Shown here piece after piece: positions 22,642 through 35,470 of a stretch of DNA of 64,000 nt; the first letter of the stretch is position 1; each line of letters opens with the position of its first letter. The notes below the pieces were generated by a model, which saw nothing but the letters and a program-made list of their open reading frames with translations, made no database searches and was not told the origin of the DNA. A program made the translations under genes and the position numbers. The DNA is taken from the NCBI GenBank assembly GCA_009193035.1, contig SWDT01000010.1:372001-436000 (forward strand), written 5' to 3'. The stretch comes from Halicephalobus mephisto. Its lineage: Eukaryota > Nematoda > Chromadorea > Rhabditida > Panagrolaimidae.

Positions 22642-23714
22642 CCCTTAATATACCAACCCTCTCCCATCAACGTTGTTTACCAAGCTGGGGTCCTCACAGG
22701 ACCCCACGGTTTTTTTAAAATTACTCAATTGTTTGATGCGTTAGATGACTTAAATTATGCTTTTTGGATTGCTTAACACATACGTTAGTGATTCAAGCGT
22801 TACCGATATTATATTTTGTATATTAATTTAATTAAAAAGTAAACCAACAATAGGTACGGGATGTACAAAAAGAAAGTATTTTTGACTTTAATTTTGTTAT
22901 TCGAAAAGCTGTAAGGCAGATTTTTATGAATAACTAGAGTGTCTTATAAGGCATCTTTGAGGACTATAACTACCCCATGGGGGGCGTCCCTGGGGAAATT
23001 AGATCAAATCGGAGAAAGTTCTCCATACAAAATTTTTCGAGATTTCTGCCAAAACTCCTTCTTAGTGAGTTGGTGTTGAGAAACGCTTTTGTGATTTTCA
23101 AAAAGCAGTTAGTGTAACTTACGTACAGATTTAAGGAATTTTTGATAGCTTTTCTGATGATTAACCCTTATCAGCCCCATAGGGGCAAAACCCGCATATT
23201 GGGGATAAAATTTTTGGACTGTGGGAGCTATTATCCACTTAAAGCTCTGTGTTTTAGTGAAGTTTTAGAATCCCAAGTGGCTTCTGAAGCAAACTATGAA
23301 TGCAAAACGTAAAAAAATTAAGACTTTTTTAGACAAAATTTTGTATGGAGAACCTCCGATTTTATGTAATTTCCACAGAGGGCGCCCCCTAAGGACAACT
23401 TCAGTGTCAGAAGATGAGTTATAAACTACTCTAGTTATGTACAAAAAATGGAATTTTATAGCTCTTCATATAAAAAAGTTAGAACCAAAAATACTTTTTT
23501 CGTCCATCAATGAAATACCATGGATCTCAGCGAAATTTTAAATTTTTTAAATATTTTTAATGAACATTTTATAAGTCTGATTACGCGATATATATCTTAG
23601 GCCCATGAAGGACACATACAAAAAATATAAGCAAATTAGCTGTTATAGTTAAAGAACTATAACAAAAAATCGTCTTCTGGGGTCCTCCAGGGACCCCGCT
23701 TGGTATATTAAGGG
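22642..23714. mobile_element. piggyBac-like non-autonomous foldback element, 1073 bp
   Basis: The interval starts CCCTTAATATACCAA and ends TTGGTATATTAAGGG, perfect 15 bp terminal inverted repeats, and is flanked on both sides by TTAA (22638-22641, 23715-23718), the target duplication used by piggyBac transposases. Both ends carry a GGGGTCC...GGACCCC mini-hairpin just inside the terminus. The interior is a long imperfect inverted repeat: for example GGAGAAAGTTCTCCATACAA near 23010 is mirrored by TTTTGTATGGAGAACCTCC near 23340, and ATAACTAGAGTG near 22930 by the CTCTAGTTATG near 23430. There is no transposase ORF, so movement would need a transposase in trans. The closeness of the arms suggests a fairly recent insertion. 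Confidence 0.85.
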
Positions 23715-24060
23715 TTAAAAATTACCGTTTCGAGATTCGAGGTGTTTTAAACGTGAAATATTCTGATTTGTGGTTCACTTTCGTCGTTTCGACTTTGTTT
23801 ACGGAATCTGCAAATTCCTTCCCTTAGGCGAATTGACCAATTAATGATCTTTACTTATAGCCTCTTTCATTTTCTAGCAAAGTCCAGATTCTCAGAAACC
23901 TTGTAAACCGTGATTTTCATCTGCAAGTGAAGAGAAGAAAAGGAGTCGCGAAGACAACGTGAAAACCGTTCCATCCTCGAGGCTCCTCCTTTTCAAACAT
24001 TTTCGCTCCTCGTCTCGAGCGAGAAACTCGATCAGTTGCATCAACTTTGCCGCAACAAAG

Positions 24061-27000
24061 ATGGAGCATCCGACATTTTACATTGAAAGATTCTTCTACT
24101 GGCTAGGAAAGAGGATTGGAAGATATCATGTCCAGATTATTATTGTATCGCTGATATTCACATCTATCTTGAGTGCTGGAATGGTTTATTTTGAGGAAAA
24201 CAACAATGTCAGATCGGAATACAGTCCGTTGAACGCTCCAAGTCAGAAGGAATACGCCGTTGCCAAGGAGTTCCTCAAACAGGTTGGTTTCAGCTTTGGA
24301 TTTAGATGTTCATATATCGATTCTGTCTCCAGAACGGCACTTTGGATCCCTGCTATATCATGACACATGCCAAAGACGGAGGAGATCTTCTTCGGGAGGA
24401 CTACCGATGGTTGATTTACAACATGACCCGAGCTCTCCAACTGGAAGTCAAAGTCACCAAGAACGGGAAGGAATATGGATTTACTGATCTTTGTGAGCCA
24501 TATTGCGAGTTAAACACTGCTTTTCTTGCTTTTTTGAAACTCTATGATCCAGAGAACCCTACTACTTTTACTTATCCTTCGATCGATCTATTTGGAACTC
24601 AAGCGTTTATCGGTAAGTCTTTTCTTCCTTTCGTGCTGTTTGGCGAATAGAACTTTTTTCCATTGTGACGTAATTTTGGGCTTGATTTATCGATTAAGTA
24701 ACTTTAGGAAACAATGTTTATGGAATCAAGCTCAAAAAAGACACTAATGAACTTGAAAGCTTCTCTACTGCTGTTTTGCCGTTTTATCTGGTGGCTAATT
24801 ACGAGGATCAAGATGTTTTGGTCAATTGGATCCACAAGGCAATTGAGTTATTCGAGGATCCGGAATACAGCACTTTGTTGAAAACTGGAATGACGGGAGA
24901 CAATTTAGTCACCTATGAAGTCAGAAGAATGGGAGGCGAAACAGCTCCTTTGATCATCGGATCCATCACAGCCATGATCATCTTCGTTGTTATATTCAGT
25001 TTCCGGTGAGTTTCGTTGAGATTGATAGAGTCCAAAACTTGGAAGAAACTAATGACGAAGAATTGCAAATTTAGCAAAAGTTTTTCGAGTCGAATGAGTG
25101 ACAGTCAACACTTATTTGTAATACTTGGTGACATCATAATTTCGAATAGTTTTCCCTAACAATTTCAAGGTCGTTCATCAACTAAGACAGATGATGTTCG
25201 ACGTTTCGAGTCGGTAGCACAATTCAATCTAGAGTTTATTACAAATTGCAATCAACGCTCTTGTAATGTGATTGACTATGAAATTTTAAAGGGAACCAGT
25301 TTGTATTTAAAAATCAAAATCCAGAGGCCCTGTTTTCTCTTTCAGAGAGGATTTATAATATCCCTTTTAGCTGTCCATCTAGTAAATAATCCTCCTTCAT
25401 CATTTTTGACAATGCGACGTAATTAACTCATCCCCGCGTGTTTCCCACTCGGATTGAACCGATTGCGCAATTTTTGGAATAGCGAAAATCCAACTAGCTA
25501 TTGAATAAATTCGAAATTGCCTGGAGGAATTATCGGGTGTGGTACTGGAGACTATTCCAGGAATGAAAATATTCAAAAACAATTGGACAATAATGAGAAA
25601 AACAGGGACGGTTAAACTTTATGGTTTATTTCCGAATTGTTGTTTGTGATAGAAAACCAATCAAGGGTAATTGATTTAGAAACAAATCAAAACAAGAGCA
25701 AAAAAGACTAAAAATTAACAAATTTGATTAATTTCAGAGTAAAACCTGCTCAATCTAAGCCTTGGGAAGCCTTGTTCGGATGCTTGATCCCTCTGCTTGC
25801 TATTGTTTCTTCTCTCGGACTGCTGTCAGCTTTCGGGATGAAGTTCCAAGCGATAGTTGTGGCTGCTCTTTTCCTCGTTCTCTCTGTCGGAGTCGATGAT
25901 GTCTTCATCATCATGAGGGCATGGGATAGGTCTGATCCAGCTCTTTCCATTTCGGAACGGACAGCATTGACTCTAGAAGATGCTGGTCCTTCTATCACCA
26001 TCAGCAGTTTGACAAATGTTATATCTTTTGCCATTGGAGCCACTTCAGACACCCCTGCTGTCAGGACCTTCTGTTTGTACTCGGCCATTGCTATCACCTT
26101 AGGGTATTTCTATCAACTTATTTTGTTCACTGCTATCATGGCGCTTTCTGGAAGAAGAGAACGAAAGGGATATCAATCCATCATGTGCTGCTTCAAGGCA
26201 GACCCTCAGGCTAGGAACTATTTTGTGGAGTCTTGTGGTAGATTCCATGACAAAATATTCAATTCTTGGGGAACTGCAGTGACCAAGTGGTCGACAAGAG
26301 TAATTTTGGCAATAATCATGGCGGTTTATTTCTACTTCTCTTGGATAGGAATCTCCAAGTTGACGAGTAACATCTCCATCGACAAAATGGCACTCCCTGA
26401 TTCTTATCTTCAAGACTTCCAAAACAGTTTTGAAACAGCTCTTCGTAACATGCAACCGATATCCATATTCGTCTTGAAACCAGGAGATTTACGAGATCCA
26501 GAACAACTCCAAAGAATTAAAGACTTGGTTTACGACTTCGAGCACGCCACAAACAGCTATGGATCTGATTCCACTTTCTTCTGGTTGACTCCATACGAGG
26601 AATTCTTAAGGTTCTACGATGGAACAGACGAGTTTACGTATGCAGAAATCCCGACGTTCTTCAAAAGCGCCACTTACTTTTACCTGAGTAGTTTTGTTCA
26701 CTATAATGAAACTGCTTGTTTGGAGAACGAGCCAGAATGTATCAGTAGCTTCTTCTTCATTACTAATTTCCATGAAGTCATCAAATACCATGAACTTGTT
26801 CCTGCTGTTACTCATTGGAGAAAAATTGCGGCTAAATACAGTGATTTGGAAGTTTACCCTTACAGTGATCATACTCCTTTTGTTGATCAGGTAAGATTTG
26901 ATATATTTTATTATATAATAATTATTTATGTAGTTTTGATATATGGAAATTAATTTTCAGACAATGTCCATCGATAGAACTGTTGTTGGAAGTATTGCAG

Positions 27001-28022
27001 CTGCTCTCGTGTGCACAGCGATAATTTGCTTCATTTTCATTCCTCATATTCTCTCTGTCCTTTCTGCAGTTTTCAGTGTGTTTTCCATCAGTTGGGGTAT
27101 CTTTGGATTGTTGTCTCTTTGGGGTGTTGACCTCGATCCCCTATCGATGGCCGCGTTATTGATGGCAATCGGATTCAGCGTGGACTTTACTGCTCACATC
27201 TCCTTCCACTATTACAAGGCTCCAGTATCGGTAAGTGCACGTTTCATATTATTATCTGACTCATAAACCGGGTATGATTTTAATTGCGGCGAGTTATCCG
27301 ATAACACTTGCGCAATACATCAACATTTGTTTGAAAATTGAAACGAAAACGAGTTTGTACCTAAAGAAGCAAGAAATTTTCGGGTTGGGTTTTGGCGCCA
27401 GACGAGGAGAAAGTTTTTTTTCGATGAGATCAGGGACAAAAACAATGAGAATGGAACTTTCAGAACCCTCGAAAACGAATTCAACATGCTCTGGGGACAA
27501 TCGGGTGGCCCATGGCTCAAGTCGGATTAAGTACCATCGTGGCTTTGTTGCCGTTGTTGTTCAAGCAGAGCTACTTAGCTATGGTCTTCTTGAAGACGAT
27601 TATAGCTGTGGTAATATTGGGAATGTTCCATGGACTGGTTATCTTGCCTGCCATCTTGACAATGGTCACGAGATACTCTCCCATGACCCCGGGCAGTTCT
27701 GCTGACTCGAGCGAGAGAAGCAGCCAGAGGTCTCATGAAAGAAAAGAGAGTTTCTACAAGGTAAATACACTTGGTTCATTGATTAAATTCATGCTATCAA
27801 TTGCAGTCTCAGAACTTGATCAAATCCATCAACGACTTTAACTGGCTAAATCACTCAGGAAAACCAGCGGAGAGACTTCGGAAATCTCTCAAAAAATCCC
27901 TCTCGATCCATAACAAAGTTCAACCAATAAGTGTAGCGGATCTTGCTAACACTACCTGCACACCCCCAACGGCAATGATCCACAAAATTCCCCTAGGAAG
28001 GAGCCAATCCAATGCCCTCTAA
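24061..28022 (+). CDS. Patched-related (PTR) sterol-sensing-domain membrane protein, about 911 aa
   Basis: Seven exons join in phase: 24061-24282, 24333-24612, 24708-25005, 25738-26890, 26961-27230, 27464-27760 and 27807-28022. The product is a 12-TM RND-type protein of the Patched/Dispatched superfamily. After TM1 (about 28-46) comes a large extracellular loop, then a sterol-sensing domain (about 247-420) with the signature 'SVGVDDVFIIMRAWDRSDP' carrying the paired acidic residues of TM4, a second extracellular loop with N-glycosylation sites and Cys, and the second RND half with 'IGFSVDFTAHISFHYYK' (TM10) and 'ALGTIGWPMAQVGLSTI'. The C-terminal tail is basic and Ser-rich. PTR proteins in nematodes act in the epidermis and other secretory epithelia in moulting and lipid or Hedgehog-related protein handling. 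The start ATG is the first in its frame. Intron 3 is long (732 bp); the others are 48-233 bp. I cannot assign a ptr number. Confidence 0.9.
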
Positions 28023-29629
28023 TCCCGATGACAAAAATATCGAAATCCATCAAGAAAACGGGTCCTCTTGGTTTACTCGCCTGAGACATACAGTGCCTTT
28101 GAATTTTTCAGTGCTCATTTTGGCTATTCTTTAATCTTCGGGTATTTGTATTTTTTGCAGAAGGAAGTTATTTCTAAGATTAAGAATGTTACAGTATAGT
28201 GGAAATCTATGAATGTAGATCTCGGCGAAAATTGTCAACTTCGCGAGTTGGAATAGTGAACTTGATTTCCATTGTGAAAAGTAATAAATCTGATTATGAT
28301 CATTTCAAATTAATTTTTGAATGAAAAATATTCAGTTTTATAAAAAAGTGAAGATTTTGGAGAAATTCTAGTTTCACATGAGTTTTTCTGAAATTGTTGT
28401 TTTTGAACTGTCTTCATAAATTTGATTGCCTGTGAATCTAAATCGAATTACTAAAGACTTGGGTTGTTTATTAACTTTTTGACTTATGCTTGGAGAGCAG
28501 AGTAAAAGAAGTTTTCAACGGCAGTCTTCACAGTAGTGGCGTTATTCATTTAACTACAGTAATACAGGTCAGGAAATTGTTAGATTTTTTGTTACATAAA
28601 ATTTCATATCCATATTAAACAGTTTTATGAGTTCTCGCAATGAGGTCAATCCAATTCAACCACGGTTTCGTTCACATCAGCTCCAAAGACGGATGAATTT
28701 CCGTTGATCTTCGGTTTTTGTATTTTTACTTGAATGTTGAGATTCAACTAAAAACAATCACAATTCAAAGAATAATTGAGGAAATTAATTAGGAAATGTT
28801 ATCGAGTTGATTGAAAACCTCAGTTGCTCTTCATTTCAACGAAGGCGATTCATATATGAAAAATTATAATTATGCTTATTTTTCTTCTAAAATGCCTTCA
28901 AAATAAGATACAGTTGGAAGCTTTTTTCCGTTCTTACAGTAGCAGTGATTATAATTTCCAGTAGATAAATTCAATCGACCACAGAACACAGGATTTTTTC
29001 ATCGCAAAAAAGAATTTTTAGAATTACTGGTTATTTAATAAAAAACGGGTAAATTCTCTTCCTGTCCTGATACCGTTAACCAACGTAATCTTCGAAAAAA
29101 TAGAGAAAATCTATCTTTATTGGATAATCACATGACGTCAGAATACTAGACGTGATATCGCCGTTGATTCGAATTAATGTACCGACTTGGATAAAAAAAC
29201 GTTTGTCCAGATGCTTGAGAGATAAAGACGGTATTTATTTTTCTGATTGTCTTCGTTAGAGAACATCTTGAAGTCCTGAAATTCAGGATTTCCCAGATCT
29301 AGAAAGGGAAAACAAGTTCAAGTCAATTAAAAAAGCGAATAAGCCTATTATTTTTATCCACATCAAAGATTTTCAAATCCAGCGGAATGAACAGCAACTT
29401 CTTTTTCGATGAACAAGACATTTGAACAAAACTAACCAGAGCAGTGATAAACTTGAATTTGAATAATTTATTTCATCCTAAATAGTATTATAAAACTAAA
29501 GTTGAGACAAATTCCTAAAATCAGCGAAAATGTGGTTGTGTACGAAACAGAAACGACAAAGTTCATTTATCTTTGAATTTTACCGATTTCATGAATCAAA
29601 TAAGGTCAGTTACAGTGTCAGTTAAGAAG
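28023..29629. other. Spacer downstream of the patched-related gene
   Basis: Contains the 3' UTR of the patched-related gene (AATAAA near 28283) and scattered short coding-like pieces on both strands (28646-28747 minus; about 29290-29420 plus, 'DFPDLERENKFKSIKKANK') that I could not join into a gene. It may hold a decayed locus. Confidence 0.4.
28646..28747 (-). CDS. Possible 3'-terminal exon, 33 codons
   Basis: After a good acceptor (TGATTGTTTTTAG) the minus strand reads 'LNLNIQVKIQKPKINGNSS' and ends '...VNETVVELD' then TGA. Two N-x-S/T sites and the tail-like composition recall the extracellular tail of the small membrane protein at 14.7 kb. A donor-like GTAAGA near 28942 follows the reading 'EIIITAT', but a complete gene could not be built, so this may be a remnant. 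Confidence 0.25.
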   Translation of the reverse strand: MNLNIQVKIQKPKINGNSSVFGADVNETVVELD

Positions 29630-29914
29630 TCAATTTTTCTTAAGAATATATATCTTCGAGAAATGAGCAAGGGCTCCCTCATGGTGATATTTTTTTGCTT
29701 CTTCATGCCATCGTTCTTCCTGCTCTCGACGTTTCATCTGGAGTTTTTTCTCCATCATTTCCTTGATTTTCATTTCTCGTTTTTCACGATTCGTCTGCAG
29801 CCACTTCAGATAGACCTTTGTGATTGGAGCGACCTCTTCTTCGGAATCCGGAGAGTTTGAAAAAAGTTCAATGAAACAAGGAACATCATTAATGTTCTTA
29901 TCAGATTCATCCAT
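29630..29914 (-). CDS. Small charged helical protein, 94 aa, hypothetical
   Basis: A single open frame from the ATG at 29914 to TGA at 29630 gives 94 residues. The first 30 are acidic ('MDESDKNINDVPCFIELF'); residues about 42-75 are a strongly basic/acidic amphipathic helix ('KEMMEKKLQMKRREQEERW'), likely coiled coil. No introns, signal peptide or TM. The clear helix periodicity and amino-acid use argue for a real product or a terminal exon of one. No family recognised. Confidence 0.45.
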   Translation of the reverse strand: MDESDKNINDVPCFIELFSNSPDSEEEVAPITKVYLKWLQTNREKREMKIKEMMEKKLQMKRREQEERWHEEAKKYHHEGALAHFSKIYILKKN

Positions 29915-30472
29915 GATCAAGGAATTTTCCAAGAGAAGAAAAGACAGATATAAAAATATAAAGTTGGATTATGGTAATTTCCTATGAACGAATAGGAGAC
30001 GTTCAAGTGCAACAACAGACTAGCAACTAGTAGGAGAAATAATTTGCTTTAAGCCCAAGTTTTCGAATAGGTGATAACATATGTTGTAGACTTTGAAATG
30101 GAAATTCAACATTTTGTCTACTTAGGAAACATTCTTTCGAAACAGGAAAATTAAAAGATGTTTTTACTTGATTAATTGAATTTTCGATTATCCATTTTAG
30201 AACTACTCGTTTTTTCTATTAACTTTACTAGTTTTATTAATTCCATTGTTAATTAAAAGTTTTACACTAATTTCAACCCTCAAATTGGCCTTTATTTGAA
30301 AAAAGTATCAGAGAGATGTAATCCCAGATCATGGATTTATTAAATTATTTCGATCTAAAAGATCACTTAACGAAAATTAAATATCCATTCCAAATACATC
30401 AATATGATGTAATTTTAAATCGAAATCCTGATTTAATTTGTCTTCCTTGTCAAGACAGATTCTGGATCATGA

Positions 30473-31483
30473 TTAGGACGATGTAGTACTTGCAGTTTGT
30501 TGCTTCAAGAAAAGGTGGTTTAAACCATAGAAAGTCACATAATCCTTACGAACGTCGGAACTAAATTATTCACGTTTTTAACGGACAGTAAGATCAGGTC
30601 CTTACCTAACTATGATCAAAAACACCGACCCCAACAATGAATAAGACGAAGCTACATGGGTAAAATAAGCCTGCATCACTTGAATAAGATCATAGTTACC
30701 GTAATACGTTGCAAATAATATGCATGCGTGGTAAGTGCATCTGATACAGTACATTAAGAACATTATTACCGTATGGATGAAAAGGCTGATTTCGTATTTT
30801 TGTGTTGTGTTGAAATACAAATTCTGCTTACGGTATTTTCTGTAGATGAAGATGGATCTCAATGTGCAATACAGTGAGGGAAAAAAGTTGATGGAGTAGA
30901 AAGCAATGTTCAAATAAGAAATGATTTTTCCCTGATGAGGGTTACTGTATCTTATCCCGAAATCCTTATCTGAGTAGAAGAATTCTGCAGGAGTCAAGAG
31001 TCTCCAACAGCATGCCGAAAAAGAAAGCAGAAAAATAATTAAAGAACACAATTTGGTTGTTCTCGGAGTCCACATTCGAGGTCTCTTGAGGTTCTGCGCA
31101 ACCCAATATCGGTTGATTGAAGTTATCGTATGTCCAATTACCTCGATATTTACAGCATAAGCACTGAAGAAATACAATAACACCGGGAACAAGGACGATG
31201 ATTCGTAAATTTTCCTGACCCATTTGATGGAAGCAATATGAATAGATATCGCCTAAATCCAAGTGCTGTATTGAGTGGTTTACGAATACCATAAACTTAC
31301 ATCTATTACATACAGTAAATCCCCTATGCTAATACAAATGAAAAAGGTGTAGAATGGAGATTTATAAATCGATCCGACTTTTTTTCTCTCCATCAATAGG
31401 AAATAATTCATAGAAAAATGGAAAAAAGAAAGCAGAAGTTCCACAAAAAACAAAATGACATCTATTACAGTAAAACTTTCCAT
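30473..31483 (-). CDS. Serpentine chemoreceptor, srv-like (tandem copy 1)
   Basis: Exons 31483-31301, 31252-30606 and 30560-30473 encode 305 residues with seven hydrophobic spans. Features shared with its neighbour at 31.9-33.3 kb are 'YKSPFYTFFICISIGDLLYVI' in TM2 region, 'IGHTITSINRYW' after TM3 (in place of DRY), 'QKYEISLFIHTVIMF' before TM6, 'ASSYSLLGSVFLIIV' in TM7, and a C-terminal 'SDVRKDYVTFYGL'. This set is typical of the srv/srg group of nematode chemoreceptors expressed in ciliated neurons. The start follows TTTTTAATTTAG by five bases. The family name is by remembered pattern; a neighbouring class such as sru or srxa is possible. Confidence 0.75.
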
Positions 31484-31925
31484 TTTATCTAAATTAAAAA
31501 TTACTTCAAATATACAGTACTGTACACAAATATGAACAGAAATAAATTAGTCTGTACAAATTTAAAAAATATTTCTATTAGAAATTATTATAAAATTTAT
31601 AAAAATACAACTTTTTAAAAAAATTAAACAAGATTGTTTGTATATAAATTCACCACAAGCTATGGTTCATCCAGTGGAAGATAGAGAAACTGCTGGAGGC
31701 CTTTCTGACAAGAAAAATGATGACAGGTGGTAAAACTCAGCAAAGTCCTTTCTAATTTGTGAGCTGTAAATTAAAACTTGTCATTAAAAATAGCAAGACA
31801 GCAGATTGAAAATTGATAAAAATCCGCATAAAGTTGTTAATTATTCGAAATCAATGCTTTTTGGAAAATTAATTCCTTAGAAACGATATTTTGGCTATTA
31901 TTTCGTCATTATTTTTTTTCAATTA
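31484..31925. other. Spacer between tandem receptor genes
   Basis: Short AT-rich intergenic DNA holding the promoter of copy 1 and the 3' end of copy 2. No other feature seen. Confidence 0.55.
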
Positions 31926-33300
31926 CTATAATTCCAAATCTACGGAATTCGTCTGCACGCAACTAGGTGTTTATAAATTTATAAAGGACAACGAGAAATC
32001 CGAACGTGATGTCAAGCAACCATGGTCCACTCTCGCATGTGTATTTCAGCAGAACTTACCTAATAAGATACAAAAATGATGACCCGAATAAGGAATATGA
32101 AGCAACGAAGTAGGGTTGAAGTGAAGTAGTTTCAAGGATAAAAAAACTAAGGCTTTTGTTAGTACCTCTAAGGTACTTGATAATTGTGTATAGGAATTTG
32201 ACACACAAGAATAGGAACATTATAGTTGATTGCACTGAAAAGGATGGAGATAATTATACTCTTTACTACATAATTCTCACTTAAAAGCTTCATTTCATGC
32301 TTTTGAACGAAGCTCAAATTGGTATTTTGTTTTATCATCTGCATATACCCGAAAATCGCCAGTAAAGTGAAGACGAAGGTGATTCCAATGTTGAATGCAT
32401 AAGCCCCCAAGTTGACAATCCCCATCGTGTTTGCATAATCTTCGTCGAAATTGACAATAATTGCTTCGGATCCGTTGAAATTAAAGAAAAATTTAGTTCT
32501 GGGATTCAGTCTGAATCCGGCAATGAAAATGGGCAAAGTGAAAATAGGTAGACATCCTATAATCGTCATTGTCGTCGACCATCGTTTAGAGCAATTCTTG
32601 ATCGGAAGAGCAGAATACCATCGATTGATGGCGATGATTGTTCGGCCGAAGATCTGACAAGAAAAGGTATAGCCAGAAATAAACCAGAATACTCTATGGT
32701 GGGTTTCGTTGAAGTGTATATCGGGAAAGTTGATTATACATATTAACTGAAATATTTCGATAATTGGCACAAACAAACCATAAATATTTAATGTTAACTA
32801 AAATTGTTTTATTATTTAAAATTTTCTGCTCTTATAAATAGTTATTCTATCAGTAAAGTTCAAAATGCTGATGTCATATCATGAATGTTCAGATGGCACA
32901 AGATTTTATATATCACAAATTGCGCGCGTAAATGGCTCGGATACAAATCTAAGAGATATTTTTAAATCTCCGAGGACTATTATCTTTATTCAAACCATTA
33001 TACAAGAGATAATTGCAATTAATGAGGACTTTGGAATTTGATTGACCTCAGAAATCCCAAAGACGAACCCTTTGTTTTCTTCGATGAAAGAAATTGTCGA
33101 CAGATAGTATAACTTACATTTATCACGCAAATGACGTCAGCCAGTCCAATACATAAAAAAAACGAATAAAAAGGAGATTGGTATATCAGAATATTCCTCA
33201 ATCTTAATTTTAACAAGAAATATAGGATACTCACATGGACGGATCCAAAAATAACCACAAAAATTAAGAACAATACATCTGAGATTATTTCCATGATCAT
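31926..33300 (-). CDS. Serpentine chemoreceptor, srv-like (tandem copy 2)
   Basis: Exons 33300-33118, 32797-32205, 32146-32060 and a less certain last exon 31962-31926 give about 299 residues. Exon 1 is exactly 183 bp, as in copy 1, and encodes the matching TM1-TM2 region ('YQSPFYSFFLCIGLADVICV'). 'FGRTIIAINRWYSA' follows TM3, 'QKHEMKLLSENYVVKSIIIS' precedes TM6, and 'PYFVASYSLFGSSFLYLI' is TM7. A 58 bp intron (32204-32147, with a TACTAAC branch-like motif) interrupts a region that is continuous in copy 1. The final exon gives only 'SCVQTNSVDLEL', lacking the VRKDYVTFYG tail of copy 1, so the C-terminus may be mis-modelled or decayed. Start follows an ATCGTCAG acceptor. Confidence 0.65.
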
Positions 33301-34082
33301 AATCTGACGATTAATACTCAAAAATGTTGAATTTTCGGAATTATATTCGTCCCATGTCGCTTTTCTCAAATAGCAAAAAGACAGATGGTAATACTTTTTA
33401 CTCAATTTCGTCGTCACAAGCCGGATGGTATTCTACGGCAATAACCCTTAGTTTTTTTTATTTGTACAATTCAATTCTGAGGTAGCCTTATTTAATTAAA
33501 ATATAAAGGTTGAAAAGCGATTGAGTTTTTAGAACTGTTGAATACATTAGATTTCGAATTTAGAGAGTAATTGAAATCAGAAACTTTGAAAATACAGATG
33601 TTTATACTCAAGGCTAAGAAGTCAAGAGGTTGCTAGGAAGAAAAAAAAATAAAATTTGGAAGCAAGTTGTGTAATAAAGCACATAGCAGTCTGTGAAACC
33701 AACAAGGAGTTAGAAATTTTCCTCTCTATCCAAATTTACCTGTTCCCATGGAATCCAAAAATTTTCTGATTTCTGTAATTCTTGAGCGACAGCAAGTGTT
33801 CTCACTTCAGAACTTGATGACGTGAAAGACTATTTGTTGATTTCTTGGAAAAAAGACGGAATTCAAGGAACAATTAGAGAAACCCAATCTGATCTGGCAA
33901 TTTCATTCTCAAAAATATCAAAGGATTTAATGTTCTCAATATTACTGTGGAATTTAGACAAATCAAGTCTGACTAACTTGGTATTTTGAACGAACTTCAG
34001 AGAAAGCTCTAGCCAGAGCAAAAATTTACAGTTTTATTTGAATAATTTCTAAATAAAAAAACAAAATCTATTTAGTTTGCAT
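33301..34082. other. Spacer, no gene seen
   Basis: AT-rich DNA between receptor genes; presumed promoter of tandem copy 2 and 3' flank of the sre/srab-like gene. Confidence 0.55.
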
Positions 34083-35470
34083 TTATTTTAAGACTTTGTT
34101 TGGACCTTCCCAAGCCATTTTAAGATCTTTAAAATGAATAAATGCGTTAGTTTCATTCAATAAGGCCTTTCCGGTAACACTTCGGAGTTGTCTTGAACTG
34201 ATTTTGGAGGACTGCTTGCAAATTAAATTCCTGAAAAGTCACCGTAATTTTAAATGGGTTCCGACTTATTATAAAAAGTAAATACCCACTTAACTAAAAT
34301 ACAAAAGTATATACAGATAATTCCTTATTCAAAATTAAACAAGGTTTCAAAAAAGACGTTTTTTCGTCTTGAGAGGAAATCACATTCACATGACATTGTA
34401 CAATGGTAAGTCGGCAATTTTCGTCTAAAAAACACTTACATGTATCTCTTTCTTATTATCTCGTGCTTAACGATAAATGGTAATGATAATAACGAAGCAG
34501 AGAAGGCGTTCAGACAGTACCAAAAAGCATCAAAGAACCCGAAAAGATCATGTCGATTGCTGTAAATAATGCATATTTTTGAGATCAACTTGCTCGATAA
34601 TAACCTACTTTGGATCAATGTAGAACACATACCAACAGTAGATACTTACTGTAATAGCGTTGGAAATGGTGGAGTATACGAGAAACCAAAAAATCATCCT
34701 CAATGTCTTGATGTTTTCTGCAGTCTGGTACCGTTTACTGAGTTGAAATTGCCCTATTTGCAAACTAGTCTCAGAGGTAAAGGTGTTCGTGTTGACATTG
34801 AAGAGTATATATAAGAACTAAAAACATATCTATTCATGTTGAATCTCTTTGATTTCCTTACGATCCAGGAGAGAATATCAAATATAATCGGAAGTGGCAG
34901 AAAAACAACAGGACCAACAACCCCAGAACTGGACAAAGGAAGAGTTATTGCAGGGTAGCAATACTGTAAAAAAGTTTATTTATTTATAGTCAATTCTATC
35001 CCTTCCAATAGAACCAGTAGAAAGATAAACACTTCTTAGGTGAGGGTTCGGACTTCCAAAAAACTTACACAAATAGAAATTAGACCAACTGATATCACTT
35101 TAGAGTTGTTTTTCTCGTATTTATTGGCTAATATTGTAGAGAGCACTCTCTCAATGAGCAACGTCACTTCAGAAGCGGTCTTGGCTGTTATCGCTATCTT
35201 CCTGACTAACTGTACCAAATACGCTAATTCGGGACTCATATAATTTCCCATAAGATCAGATATATGAAGACATCTCAGAATCCCCACTACACAGTAAACA
35301 ACAATCATATTGCCTATCAACAACCTCAGGTTTCTGTGAACAGTAGTGATGTTCTTCAGTATTGTCAGGAAAAATCCGTTGAGGAATATGGACAATATCC
35401 AGAAAAATGCCTCAGCGCTATAGATGATATATTGGTACGGTAACATTGTGGAGGGTAATTGAACTGCCAT
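34083..35470 (-). CDS. Serpentine chemoreceptor, sre/srab-like
   Basis: Five exons, 35470-35069, 34963-34862, 34817-34633, 34559-34440 and 34230-34083, encode 318 residues with seven spans. Diagnostic pieces are 'RNLRLLIGNMIVVYCVVGIL' (TM2), 'TLLIERVLSTILANKYEKN' after TM3, 'QLSKRYQTAENIKTLR' before TM6 and the cytosolic tail 'RSVTGKALLNETNAFIHF'. The ER-x(n)-YE and LSxRYQxxEN patterns are those of the sra/srab/sre superfamily of nematode chemoreceptors. The start ATG lies about 30 bp after TTTGTTTTTAG. Exon 3 uses the donor TTG|GTATGT; the closer GTAAGT would break the frame of exon 4. A decayed tandem copy lies just upstream. Confidence 0.72.
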
